From positions 62,001 through 126,000 of the forward strand of contig JAUXAG010000003.1 of assembly GCA_030614915.1 (NCBI GenBank): a stretch of DNA of 64,000 nucleotides, read 5' to 3'. Made by a program: the position numbers and the translations under genes. Positions 1 through 9,028 of the stretch are shown in pieces. This DNA is from Actinomycetes bacterium. GTDB taxonomy: Bacteria; Planctomycetota; Phycisphaerae; JAACET01. The notes beneath the pieces are model-generated. The model made no database searches, was not told the DNA's origin, and saw only the letters and a list, made by a program, of their open reading frames with translations. The stretch's first letter is position 1. Every line of letters begins with the position of its first letter.

Positions 1-12
1 CTAACAGAAATA

Positions 13-903
13 TTGGCGGACACAATTCTTTTCTTAAATACTAATGAAGATGTCTACTTTAAAGATTATTTTTATTTTCATGAGCTGGTTGAATATCAAA
101 ATGTTCAAAAAGATAGAAATGAATTTTTTTGCTTTAAGAATCGCAATTTGGAGCACCACATTGAATGGCTAAAAAAACAGATTCTTGAACTGGAGAAAAA
201 CGGGCTTAAAATAGGTCAAAGATGGTATCTTCATTATCCAAAGTCCATTACTTATCTAAAGAAAATTGATTTGTCCTCATTTAGATCAAAATACAAAAAA
301 ATATCATCAGAGCAAAATGCTGAAATTGTTACACTATTAGGAAGATCTTACCTACATGTTTATGGTGAATCTCGAAGGATTCACTTCTCGGCTAACGACA
401 CTAGCGAGGGTTTCAATGAAAATGGTTCTCTGTTAACAGCCAAGAAGATAGCCATTTTGCTTATTAATTTATTGCTCAAGGCTCAAGAGCTATCTCTCGT
501 ATCATCCGCAAAAATGACCAAATTACTTTCAGGAATAAAAGCCAATGACGTAGCTAGCGAGCCTTATAGAGTACTGACTAGATCGCAAGCAAGTATTGGG
601 GATTATGTTTTAGTTGGGAGGGAGTTGGTGCAAGTTATGGAAGAACGAGAAAGCAAATATGGCTATTTTTCTTATCATGTAAGATACGTTGGCAAGCCTC
701 CACTAGAAGAAGTTTCTGATGATTGGTTTGCCTCTTTTCAAATAAGAAGAATAGGAAGTAAAACAGAAATCCTTAACAAGGTCAAATCAGTCATTTCGAA
801 GCATGTTGATATAGATGAAGATAAAATTGCATCAATCGATGATGGAGAGTTCGAACAATGTTTAAGTCAAAGTATTGACGAAGTACTTAAAGCAATGAGT
901 TAA
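13..903 (+). CDS. Hypothetical protein, AT-rich, 5' end possibly cut by window edge
   Basis: Long ORF with TTG start in ORF track; low GC relative to backbone; no recognised domain. Confidence 0.6.
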   Translation: MADTILFLNTNEDVYFKDYFYFHELVEYQNVQKDRNEFFCFKNRNLEHHIEWLKKQILELEKNGLKIGQRWYLHYPKSITYLKKIDLSSFRSKYKKISSEQNAEIVTLLGRSYLHVYGESRRIHFSANDTSEGFNENGSLLTAKKIAILLINLLLKAQELSLVSSAKMTKLLSGIKANDVASEPYRVLTRSQASIGDYVLVGRELVQVMEERESKYGYFSYHVRYVGKPPLEEVSDDWFASFQIRRIGSKTEILNKVKSVISKHVDIDEDKIASIDDGEFEQCLSQSIDEVLKAMS

Positions 904-949
904 AACCAATTTTCCCGCTGCGAAAGGACAAGTTGATTTGAGTTCTCTG

Positions 950-976
950 GATTCCGCATCAAGTGCGGAATGACGG
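950..976. repeat. Palindromic intergenic repeat (GGATTCCGCATCAAGTGCGGAATGACGG type)
   Basis: Hairpin TTCCGCA/TGCGGAA followed by ATGAC; relatives at 26614, 51784, 53668. Confidence 0.6.
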
Positions 977-1206
977 TTATTCAAATCACGCGTAAGAAAA
1001 CATTAGAGCTCCAGAAGCTTCCCCAGCAGTTTAGGCCCGAGGGCAATTGCCAAACGGGGAAAATCTTGGGCTGGACTGGAGATATTGGATTATGTGTAAG
1101 AGAAGGTTGCTGGGCCTAAATACACGAAAGAATTTGGAATTTTTCCAGAATACCGGGAATCAGGGGAGTGAAACAGCCGATAATCAATATGAAGGGGGAT
1201 TGCAGC

Positions 1207-1590
1207 ATGCCCAAGGTGACAGAAGTGAGAAAACGTATAAATCGTCTTCTGGAACAGATTGAGCACACAACAGGGCAAAAGCCACCGCCTGATGCTCGAC
1301 GTGCTTCTTTTCGCTACGCATGGCCAGCACAGGCTACGGTCGAACTCGTTGAGGCTGATAACTCGTCTGAGCCATTGTTCGTTACCGTGGGCCACATTAG
1401 CCGAGACAGTTTGGACTTCCGCTCCTCGCAGAGGCTTCAGCTCGACCAAAAGGTGTTGATAACCTTGGAAACCGATGAAGGCCAATTACAGATACCTGCC
1501 ACTGTAGTACACTCGACAGAATCGGTCGTAAGGTTCGTTGTCGGCGTTAAGTTTGATCTACAGGACAACTGTCAAACTGATGACAAATAG
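1207..1590 (+). CDS. PilZ-like domain protein (divergent)
   Basis: RRASFRY (RRxxxR), later VGVKF; second PilZ motif degenerate (HISRDS instead of DxSxxG); start chosen at ATG 1207. Confidence 0.55.
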   Translation: MPKVTEVRKRINRLLEQIEHTTGQKPPPDARRASFRYAWPAQATVELVEADNSSEPLFVTVGHISRDSLDFRSSQRLQLDQKVLITLETDEGQLQIPATVVHSTESVVRFVVGVKFDLQDNCQTDDK

Positions 1591-1599
1591 TGATCGCGT

Positions 1600-1980
1600 C
1601 TAGGCACGTCGGACGATACTAGATGAACTGGCCGGTAGAGCGGAGGTTCTTTCCCCGCGTCCTCTTCCGCCGCGTCCTCGTCCCCCGCGTCCTCGTCCTC
1701 TGCGTCCTCGTCCCCTGCGTCCTCTTCCGCCGCGTCCTCTTTCTTCATCGTCATCTTCATCTTCATCGGCTTGTGATGATTCGCTAGAATCCTCGTCGCC
1801 GTTGCCCGAAGGCAAGGCTCCGGCCGTAGAACCTATGGAATTGCTCAGGCTAGTTCCCAGCAGAGCAATAGCGGCCAGGGCCCCGAATATTATCAGAACG
1901 AGCAAGACCGCGTATTCGACAGCTGTGGGTCCGGCACATTGGTGCAGGAACTCCCTAAATCTTTTGACCAGCATCTTCAT
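1600..1980 (-). CDS. Flp/Fap-type pilin with acidic linker and RG-repeat C-terminal tail
   Basis: GPTAVEYAVLLVLIIFGALAAIALLGTSLSNSIGSTAGAL is Flp-like; tail of GR(G/R)GR repeats. Confidence 0.7.
   Translation of the reverse strand: MKMLVKRFREFLHQCAGPTAVEYAVLLVLIIFGALAAIALLGTSLSNSIGSTAGALPSGNGDEDSSESSQADEDEDDDEERGRGGRGRRGRGRRGRGRGGRGRGGRGRGERTSALPASSSSIVRRA
1648..1737 (-). repeat. 15-bp tandem repeat, six copies, inside the Flp pilin tail
   Basis: On the minus strand: GGACGC-RGV-GGA-MGA units encoding GRGGR/GRRGR. Confidence 0.85.
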
Positions 1981-2271
1981 CGACAACTCCCAGGAGCAAG
2001 CCCGCCCCAAAGGGCTAAGGTGCGGCGGCTGGCCTGCCCCATTATCTGAATTATACGAAACGATTCGGCTGCATCCAAATCCAGGCGAACCGGAAAAAGG
2101 TTCAACGATAGTTAGCGGACCTGCTGGGATATCGGACTGTCCGAGCTGCAGACGAGTGGTTTAGGCTTGCTCGGCGTGGGCGCGCGGACTGAGGGTAGAT
2201 ATAGACAACTTGGCCAACGGTTAGATTTGCATATCGGCGATTTTAATTGGATTCATTAATTAGTTGGGTGT

Positions 2272-2357
2272 CTCGCAGGGCAAACTGTCGGCAACGGCAG
2301 GACGCAAAACCGCGAGTCCGCTATTCATGCGGAAAGTCGGGTTGCCCGAAGGCTGAC
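2272..2357 (+). ncRNA. Cyclic di-GMP-I (GEMM-I) riboswitch
   Basis: CGCAGGGCAAAC-[CTGTCG GCAA CGGCAG]-GACGCAAAACCGC...GCGGAAAGTCGGGTTGCCCGAA: AGGGCAAA and GACGCAAA core, GNRA-capped P1b, 3' closing element. Confidence 0.85.
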
Positions 2358-2411
2358 GTGTAAGGTCTTTGGTAAAGAGAGACATAGAAAGTCTTTGCCA
2401 AGGACCGTCCA

Positions 2412-5066
2412 ATGCATTTCGAACACAAAAAGGCACTTTTTGGGCGAACCCTTTTCGAACCTCTGGAAGAACGGATGCTACTTTCCGGGGGCTGGGATGT
2501 CGTTCTCATCGATTCTCAGTTGGCAGATCACGATCTGCTTGTGCGTTCAGCAGCCCAAGCTGAGCAGATTGTTATCTACGATAGCCAGAAAGAATCCTCT
2601 CTTGATGTGCTTTCTAGAATGGAAGTGTTAGCCCAGTCTTCCGAAGAGCCTATCCAATCACTTTCTATTCTGTCTCACGGAGCACCAGGCGGGTTTGCTT
2701 TGGGCAGCGATTGGATTTCAAACCAATATCTTCAGCAGACCAATCAAACCTGGTCGGAGGTTGGCGCTCTGCTCAGCGATGATGCTACCATTTACATATA
2801 CGGATGCAATGTGGCGGCGGACGTCGTTCAGGGTCAAAAACTCATCAACACCCTGGCAGACTTGACCGGCGCCGATGTGGCGGCCAGCGTCAATGATACG
2901 GGGCATGCTTTGCTAGGCGGCGACTGGCAACTCGAGTATACCGCGGGTGCGGTCGAAACCAGTGTGCTGTTCAGCGAAGATATGCAGCAAGACTGGTTGC
3001 ATCTGATGAGCCTGGAAACTTACTATCTCGACGGCGTCGGCGACGGGTCTGATGTGCCAACAGCGATTTTGAAGCCTGCTGCGCCGACAGATCCCACACT
3101 CGATAACTTTGACCCAGGTCGAGACGCCTTTGGGGGATTGCTGATTAGCAAGGGTGGAGCAGATGTCAACGAAAGCGATCCGACGAAACAACAAGCGTGG
3201 ATCGTGGCGTCTGGCGGCACGGTCCTCGACGGCTCGGTAAGTCTCACCCTTTGGTCAGCAATAAAGGACTTCACGACCGACAAGAGCGGAAGTGTCACCG
3301 CTTATCTCGTCGACTCAAACTCCTCGGGAGGCGACCTGACGCAAATCGCCAGCACTACCATCACACGCGCCGACTGGGACACTGCGGACAGCGGTACGTG
3401 GATTGAAGACAGCTTTGACTTCGGCAGTGTAAGCTACACGATTGGCGCCGGGCGTTATCTCGGTGTGAAGATCATCGTCGCAGACAGTTCCGGCGATGAC
3501 ATGTGGTTCGCCTACGATGCGACGTCCTATCAGTCCAGGCTCGAGTTCACCACCACCGCGAATACTCCGCCAGTCATTAATGACCAGTCTCTGCCGAATC
3601 TGGACGAGAATTCGGCCAATGGAACCGTGGTGGGCACGGTGCTGGCCGGCGACCCCGATGCCGGGGACAGCCTCAGCTATTCGATTACCGCCGGCAACGG
3701 CGCTGGCGTCTTCGCCATCAACCCCTCCACGGGACAGATCACTGTGGCCGACAACACCAACCTCAACTATGAGGCCACCAGCAGTTACGGCCTGACCGTC
3801 CAGGTAGAGGATTCGGGAACCCTGACCGATACGGCCACCATCACCGTCAATGTCACCGACGTCAACGAAGCCCCATCCGCTTCTGACGATACCTTCAGCC
3901 TAGCTGAAGATGCAGCCAATGGGACGGTGGTCGGCACGGTAAGTGCTTCTGATCCTGATGCCGGCGATTCTCTGACCTACAGCATCACGGCCGGGAATAC
4001 CGGCGGGGCCTTTGCCATCGATTCCAACACGGGTCAAATCAGCGTGGCCAACACAGCCGCCCTGGATTACGAGACCAATCCAAGCTTCAACCTGACAGTT
4101 CAGGTCAGCGACAGCGGCACACCGGGTCTAACCGACACGGCCACGATCACCATTAGCCTCAATGATCTCAACGAAGGCCCCACAGTCAATAACCAGGGCT
4201 TCTCACTCGACGAGAATTCGGCCAATGGCACCGTCGCAGTCAGTGACCAGGGCTTCTCACTCGACGAGAATTCGGCCAATGGAACCGTGGTGGGCGCGGT
4301 GGAGGCCAGCGAGCCCTTGAGGCCCGATTATTCTGACATTCAGTACTTACTTTCCGAGCAAGATAGCAGTCTGACAGCCGATTACGCTGACACTCGGTAC
4401 TCGCTTGGCGAGATCGTCCTGCCGGAGATTTCTCTGCCGGAGATGACAAGCCATCGTCATGTTACGTGGAGTGTTGGAGACACCTACATCATAGGAGTCT
4501 ACCTTACAGAGGTATACTTACCCGCGATGGCCATGCAGGAGGAGATAACGCCAGAGATCACGGATAATCGAAGTTCGCAGGGCTTAGCCTCCTCGGAGGA
4601 GCCAGCCGATAGCAGAAGAGGCACCGAAACAGACGCCCCTTCTGGCCGCATTGACATCGTCGAGAGAGAGGCCGGCCAGCCTAGTGAGTTAGCTAACAGC
4701 CCAGGCGGAGCTACAGAAGCGGCTGCAGCGCCGAGCAATAAGGCCAAGCCGGATCCCAGCCCGGCAATCCAAGAGCCCTCCGCCACGCTGCAGTGGAGCG
4801 AACCCGAATACTACGATCTATTGGCGAGGATACAGACGCCCAAGCCGCCAGTCGATAAAGAAGTTGGTCTTGAGCGGGAAATCGAGATCTCAACTGGCGA
4901 GGTAACTGCCGGATTCAGCCCAGTTTGCTCTGCCGGAAGCCTATCCAAATTGATGCGTGATTATGTTCTACCAGTGGGGCTATTAGCTACCATGGCGACG
5001 CGGAAACGTACGGATAGCTTGGCAGATCCAGGATTATCCGGCGGCGGCCGTCGGCGTGAGAGATAA
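2412..5066 (+). CDS. LEPR-XLL domain, DUF4347, cadherin-repeat surface protein
   Basis: LFEPLEERMLLSGG N-terminus; DUF4347 (SILSHGAPGGF...YIYGCNVA); cadherin repeats (DPDAGDSLSYSITAGN...FAINPSTGQITVA). Confidence 0.85.
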   Translation: MHFEHKKALFGRTLFEPLEERMLLSGGWDVVLIDSQLADHDLLVRSAAQAEQIVIYDSQKESSLDVLSRMEVLAQSSEEPIQSLSILSHGAPGGFALGSDWISNQYLQQTNQTWSEVGALLSDDATIYIYGCNVAADVVQGQKLINTLADLTGADVAASVNDTGHALLGGDWQLEYTAGAVETSVLFSEDMQQDWLHLMSLETYYLDGVGDGSDVPTAILKPAAPTDPTLDNFDPGRDAFGGLLISKGGADVNESDPTKQQAWIVASGGTVLDGSVSLTLWSAIKDFTTDKSGSVTAYLVDSNSSGGDLTQIASTTITRADWDTADSGTWIEDSFDFGSVSYTIGAGRYLGVKIIVADSSGDDMWFAYDATSYQSRLEFTTTANTPPVINDQSLPNLDENSANGTVVGTVLAGDPDAGDSLSYSITAGNGAGVFAINPSTGQITVADNTNLNYEATSSYGLTVQVEDSGTLTDTATITVNVTDVNEAPSASDDTFSLAEDAANGTVVGTVSASDPDAGDSLTYSITAGNTGGAFAIDSNTGQISVANTAALDYETNPSFNLTVQVSDSGTPGLTDTATITISLNDLNEGPTVNNQGFSLDENSANGTVAVSDQGFSLDENSANGTVVGAVEASEPLRPDYSDIQYLLSEQDSSLTADYADTRYSLGEIVLPEISLPEMTSHRHVTWSVGDTYIIGVYLTEVYLPAMAMQEEITPEITDNRSSQGLASSEEPADSRRGTETDAPSGRIDIVEREAGQPSELANSPGGATEAAAAPSNKAKPDPSPAIQEPSATLQWSEPEYYDLLARIQTPKPPVDKEVGLEREIEISTGEVTAGFSPVCSAGSLSKLMRDYVLPVGLLATMATRKRTDSLADPGLSGGGRRRER
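4191..4298 (+). repeat. 54-bp direct repeat (NQGFSLDENSANGTV) in truncated cadherin modules
   Basis: aaccagggcttctcactcgacgagaattcggccaatgg at 4191 repeated at 4245 (gaccagggct...). Confidence 0.85.
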
Positions 5067-5289
5067 ACCGGCCTGACATGATGCTTCTATGAATATGAGC
5101 GCTTGATTCGCGCGGGCGCATTAATTAATCTGAAGCAGTATCAGACCAATCCAACTGGTCTTTCTCATCAAGCTCCCAAAGAAAAGCACGCCGGGCTTGT
5201 AGCTAGATGTCTTGTTCTTCCCAGAGTTTGAGTTTTCTCCAGCAAGTTGTACAAAGTACCTTTCAGGAAGGACTTGGATATCGCTTTGG

Positions 5290-5317
5290 CAAATCCGCCC
5301 CCGGGGGCGATTTTTTT
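5290..5317 (+). terminator. Intrinsic terminator-like hairpin
   Basis: CGCCCCCGGGGGCG followed by ATTTTTTT. Confidence 0.5.
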
Positions 5318-5433
5318 GTTTGCCAACTGGGCCTAAGCCATGTAGTTTGCCGGGCAATCCGTAAGTACATAAACCGGAGAAGAGCAGCCCCGAGTAAGGC
5401 AAGCTCGAATAGAATGTTATTTGGAGTACATAG

Positions 5434-7164
5434 ATGAATAAAAAACCCAAAGCAAAGTGTCTGCCGGTTATAGCCAAAGGCAATCCCAAGGTTCCCGTGA
5501 TTGGCGTTTTTGCCCCTTGCGACCCCCGGATTGACCAGGCCAGTCGTCAGCGCTCGCAGAACATTGTTGAGTTGGCGGCCAATGCCATAAGTGGTGCCGT
5601 GATCCTGCCGGATAAGACACCGGTGAGCGTGGTATATTCCTCGCTGCTGATCGACGGCGAAGCCCAGGCGGATATTGTAGCCCAGCAGTTTCGCAAAGCC
5701 GGCGTGGATATCCTGGTCTGCCTGCCGGATACTTGGGCCTTCCCCCAGCTGACGACCATTTCGCTGTTGCAGCAATTTCCCAATAACATCCCCATAAACA
5801 TTACCTGCGGCAATAGCGGGCCCAAGCCCGGCGTGGTTTACGCTCAGGCCCTGGCCGGGGCCATCAGCCAGTACGGCAGAATGGTTGCTTTGAATATCGG
5901 CAATTGGCCCGATACCGGAAGCCAGCCCAGGATGAGCACTCAGACAGTCACAAACCTTATCGACTGGTGCTACGCTGCGGTAAGCGCAGTGGCCCTGCGC
6001 GGCCGCAGAGTCATGATTTTCGGGCACGACTCCATGGGCATGGAGACCGCCTTGGCACATGTGATTCCCACGCGGAATATCTTTGGGCTGGAGATAACGC
6101 GGCTGGATATGAAACTGTTGGCTGATATGCTGCAAAAGGGAGCCTACAAGAAGAAAGAATTGAAGGAACTTCGGGCCTGGATTGACAAACACCTGGGCAA
6201 ACGACTGGAGATTCGCAGCCAGGCTGATAACGAGCGTTTCAACCTCTCCCTGGCCATGTACCTGATCAATCGCGATTTGATGGGCGGGCTCAATGCCGTC
6301 GGCGGCGGATTTATGAGCCAGTTGGAGTGGGGCAGCGATTTACGTGGTGTCCCCCTGCCGGTGGCCGACTGCATGGAATCGCTTTTCAACAGCAGCTTCG
6401 ACCACGCCGGCCCCAAGGCTCCTTTGCCCTATGCCACCGAGGCTGACGTGCAGGGATTGCTGACCATGCTGTTTATGACCTATCTGAGCGGGGGCAATCC
6501 ACCGTTGTTTATGGACTTCCGCAAGGTCTGGGAGGTATGGGAAATCAAAGAATTGGCCAAGAAGATCGGTCTGAAAAAACTTCCAGCCAAGGCCGACTGG
6601 CTCAGCAAGGGATTGGTGGACGGCAATAATTCGGGCAGCGCCGCGTTTGACTGGGCAGCCAAGCCCGGCTCGTCGGTCAAGCAGATCATGAGCCGAATCT
6701 CAATGCCCCTGGCAGATGCGGGCTATTTCCCCGGCGGAGGTAATTCAGTTACCTTTATGACGCCGGCCGGCATCGAAGGGATCGCCGCTCGAATGGCTTA
6801 CAGCAGCAGCTGTGGAAAGTTCAGCCTGATCTGGGACCAGGCTCACACGACGGAGGTGCCAGCGAAACTATCGCGAGCCATGTGCAATCTTACTAACTGG
6901 TCTTGGCCGCACACCTTTGTTGTCCCCGAGTACGCCAGTATGCTCGAGTACAAGCAGTACGCCCCGGCCAACCACTTCCACATGACCTGGGACTTGCCGG
7001 TGGCCCGCCTGCAACACTGGATGGATCTAACCGGTGTGCTTAGTGTTACTCCCTGGGCAGCCAGACCCAGCTTCGTTGAAGGTCTCGACAGACCCCAGCC
7101 CCTGGTGCACCTGCTCAACGCCGGGGAGAATGCCTTCAAGATGTTCTCCAGCGGCCGCAGATAG
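5434..7164 (+). CDS. L-fucose isomerase-like protein (L-fucose/L-arabinose isomerase family)
   Basis: 576 aa; FucI-type architecture (VIGVFAPCDPRID..., PLPYATEADVQGLLTMLFMTYLSG). Confidence 0.65.
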   Translation: MNKKPKAKCLPVIAKGNPKVPVIGVFAPCDPRIDQASRQRSQNIVELAANAISGAVILPDKTPVSVVYSSLLIDGEAQADIVAQQFRKAGVDILVCLPDTWAFPQLTTISLLQQFPNNIPINITCGNSGPKPGVVYAQALAGAISQYGRMVALNIGNWPDTGSQPRMSTQTVTNLIDWCYAAVSAVALRGRRVMIFGHDSMGMETALAHVIPTRNIFGLEITRLDMKLLADMLQKGAYKKKELKELRAWIDKHLGKRLEIRSQADNERFNLSLAMYLINRDLMGGLNAVGGGFMSQLEWGSDLRGVPLPVADCMESLFNSSFDHAGPKAPLPYATEADVQGLLTMLFMTYLSGGNPPLFMDFRKVWEVWEIKELAKKIGLKKLPAKADWLSKGLVDGNNSGSAAFDWAAKPGSSVKQIMSRISMPLADAGYFPGGGNSVTFMTPAGIEGIAARMAYSSSCGKFSLIWDQAHTTEVPAKLSRAMCNLTNWSWPHTFVVPEYASMLEYKQYAPANHFHMTWDLPVARLQHWMDLTGVLSVTPWAARPSFVEGLDRPQPLVHLLNAGENAFKMFSSGRR

Positions 7165-7265
7165 GGGACAGCAGCAGCACAGGCCTGCTCGCACACCCGA
7201 GAGCTCGCGTACTCCCAGTGCCGTGAGGCCTACATCGTGGGCTGCAAACGAAACACAAAAAAAAG

Positions 7266-7298
7266 AAAAGAGGCAAGCCGCAAAGACCTGCCTCTTTT
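7266..7298. terminator. Bidirectional intrinsic terminator between convergent genes
   Basis: AAAAGAGGCA-13nt-TGCCTCTTTT. Confidence 0.75.
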
Positions 7299-7326
7299 GT
7301 TATCCGTCAAGCAAACTAATTCTTGA

Positions 7327-8871
7327 CTACATCCGGCTTCTCCGCAGCAGTGCCAGAGCGCCAATCAGCAGCAGGGCCAGCGTGGCTGGTTCGGGGACGG
7401 CTTCGACTGCGGCGTAGGCGTCGATCCGACCCCACCCTGAGAGATAATCATATCCGCCGACTTCGATATCGACGGCCGTGTTAAACAGCAGCTCGTAGAG
7501 TTCATCAACCGACAGAGTAATTCCCAGGTCAGCGGCCTGCTCGAGCACTAAAGCTGCCACGGCGGCCGCGTGGGGGGCCGATGCCGAAGTTCCGTAAAAC
7601 GGATCGAATCCGGGCACCGCAGTGCTGACCCCATCGGGGGCAGTCAGGAGCGGGAGGTCGCGAATCTCGTTGATTGGGTTGCCGTCCGTGTCGAACAGAA
7701 TCTGGGTTGGACCGACCGAGCTGAACCACTCAGCGGTATCTGGGGTTCCATAGTAGTGCGCCGCCACGGCGACACTGCCGTCAGCCGCGGTGTGTCCGAA
7801 GATGGTCGGAGAGTCCGTGTCGTCATCGTCGAAAACCTCACCTTGATCGAAGACGATGACCTTAAGCATTTTGTCGATCGCCCCAGAGTAATGTTGGATG
7901 ACTAATCCGTACTGCTTGTCCGCCCCGCTGGTGTTCGTCGCCAAGACCAACTCCCATGGGTCTTCACCGGCGTCCTGCCAGCGCGTGCTAGTGTCGACAT
8001 AGTCGTCCAGATCGAAATCCCACAAACCGACGTCATAATCAGCTGCAAATCCAGGGGCCCCCACCGACGGATATGGATCGTTCCACTGAACGACCGCCCG
8101 GACGGTTCGACCGTCGGGGATCACGATGTTCAGCGCGTCATCGCCGCCTTCGCTGCTGTTGAGGTCGTAATCGTGAAACCCACCGGAGCCGCCGTTGAAC
8201 GTTCCAATATAGCCCTCGTTCCCGCTGTTTCCGGCCGAGGAGAAGTACGCCACCCCGGCTGCCTTCGCTGCAGTCACCGCCTGTGCAATCGGACCGTCCT
8301 GGAAGAACGGTTCGTTCAAGTACCCCACGTCGTCCAGGATGATGTTGGCCCCGGCGGCGACCAGGTTATTGATCGCTGTGTCGATGCTCCAGCCACCGTT
8401 GTTGAAGGACGAATGGACTAGTAGGTTGGCCCCCGGCGCGACGTCGTGGACGATGTGGAGTAAGGCTCGGGCTTCATCGCTCCCGGTGTCGTCGTTCAAG
8501 ACCTGGACGGGCGTGCTGTATCCATTGGGATTGCCCACTCCGGGCAAATCGCCGGTGGATATATCCGTCGCATAGCCTCCCCCGGAATCGAATGAGTCGG
8601 AGATCACGCCGATCGTCAGTCCCGAACCGCTCACAGTGAAAGCCGATCGGGCCAAGTCTGCGTTCATCACAGAGTCGCCCTGCGTAGTCAAGCTGCCGAT
8701 ATTGGTCAAGCGTAGGCTGATCTCATCACCCGGGTCCGTCAACGTCCGAAGACCCACACCGGTCCCTGGGCCCGAAAGCAGCTCATCAGCCTGCGCGACG
8801 CCGCTCGACAAGGCTAACGCCATGACCAGAATTGCCGTGAGTTGTCCTCGTGAATCTGAAAGTGTTAACAT
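7327..8871 (-). CDS. S8-like subtilase with PEP-CTERM anchor
   Basis: GVISDSFD, IVHDVAPGA, FSSAGNSGN, GTSASAPHAAAVAALV; C-term VPEPATLALLLIGALALLRRSRM. Confidence 0.85.
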   Translation of the reverse strand: MLTLSDSRGQLTAILVMALALSSGVAQADELLSGPGTGVGLRTLTDPGDEISLRLTNIGSLTTQGDSVMNADLARSAFTVSGSGLTIGVISDSFDSGGGYATDISTGDLPGVGNPNGYSTPVQVLNDDTGSDEARALLHIVHDVAPGANLLVHSSFNNGGWSIDTAINNLVAAGANIILDDVGYLNEPFFQDGPIAQAVTAAKAAGVAYFSSAGNSGNEGYIGTFNGGSGGFHDYDLNSSEGGDDALNIVIPDGRTVRAVVQWNDPYPSVGAPGFAADYDVGLWDFDLDDYVDTSTRWQDAGEDPWELVLATNTSGADKQYGLVIQHYSGAIDKMLKVIVFDQGEVFDDDDTDSPTIFGHTAADGSVAVAAHYYGTPDTAEWFSSVGPTQILFDTDGNPINEIRDLPLLTAPDGVSTAVPGFDPFYGTSASAPHAAAVAALVLEQAADLGITLSVDELYELLFNTAVDIEVGGYDYLSGWGRIDAYAAVEAVPEPATLALLLIGALALLRRSRM

Positions 8872-8924
8872 CCTTCTGCCCTTTTCGTGAAATCGTTTTC
8901 CATCCCTGCCGGACCAAAAGAACA

Positions 8925-9028
8925 GGCACGCGGGGCGCTCTCTGCTCCACGTGCCGACTATGTCTACGTATCCTACGTTTAGACCCGCAAACTACTGGGC
9001 CTATCTAATCTAGAGATGGTGCGGGTCT
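8925..9028 (-). promoter_or_regulatory. Structured leader candidate upstream of the subtilase gene
   Basis: Three inverted repeats: AGACCCGCA/TGCGGGTCT (8981-8989/9020-9028), ACGTA/TACGT, GGCACG/CGTGCC (8925-8955). Confidence 0.35.

Noticed and set aside
1572-1766. Minus-strand acidic ORF MKMKMTMKKEDAAEEDAG...
   Set aside because: Shadow frame of the Flp pilin repeat; treated as a possible frame-switch product, not a separate gene.
8925-8955. Sigma54 promoter candidate (cggcacgtggagcagag, minus strand) at the subtilase gene
   Set aside because: GG is followed after 10 nt by AG, not GC, so -12 element is absent.
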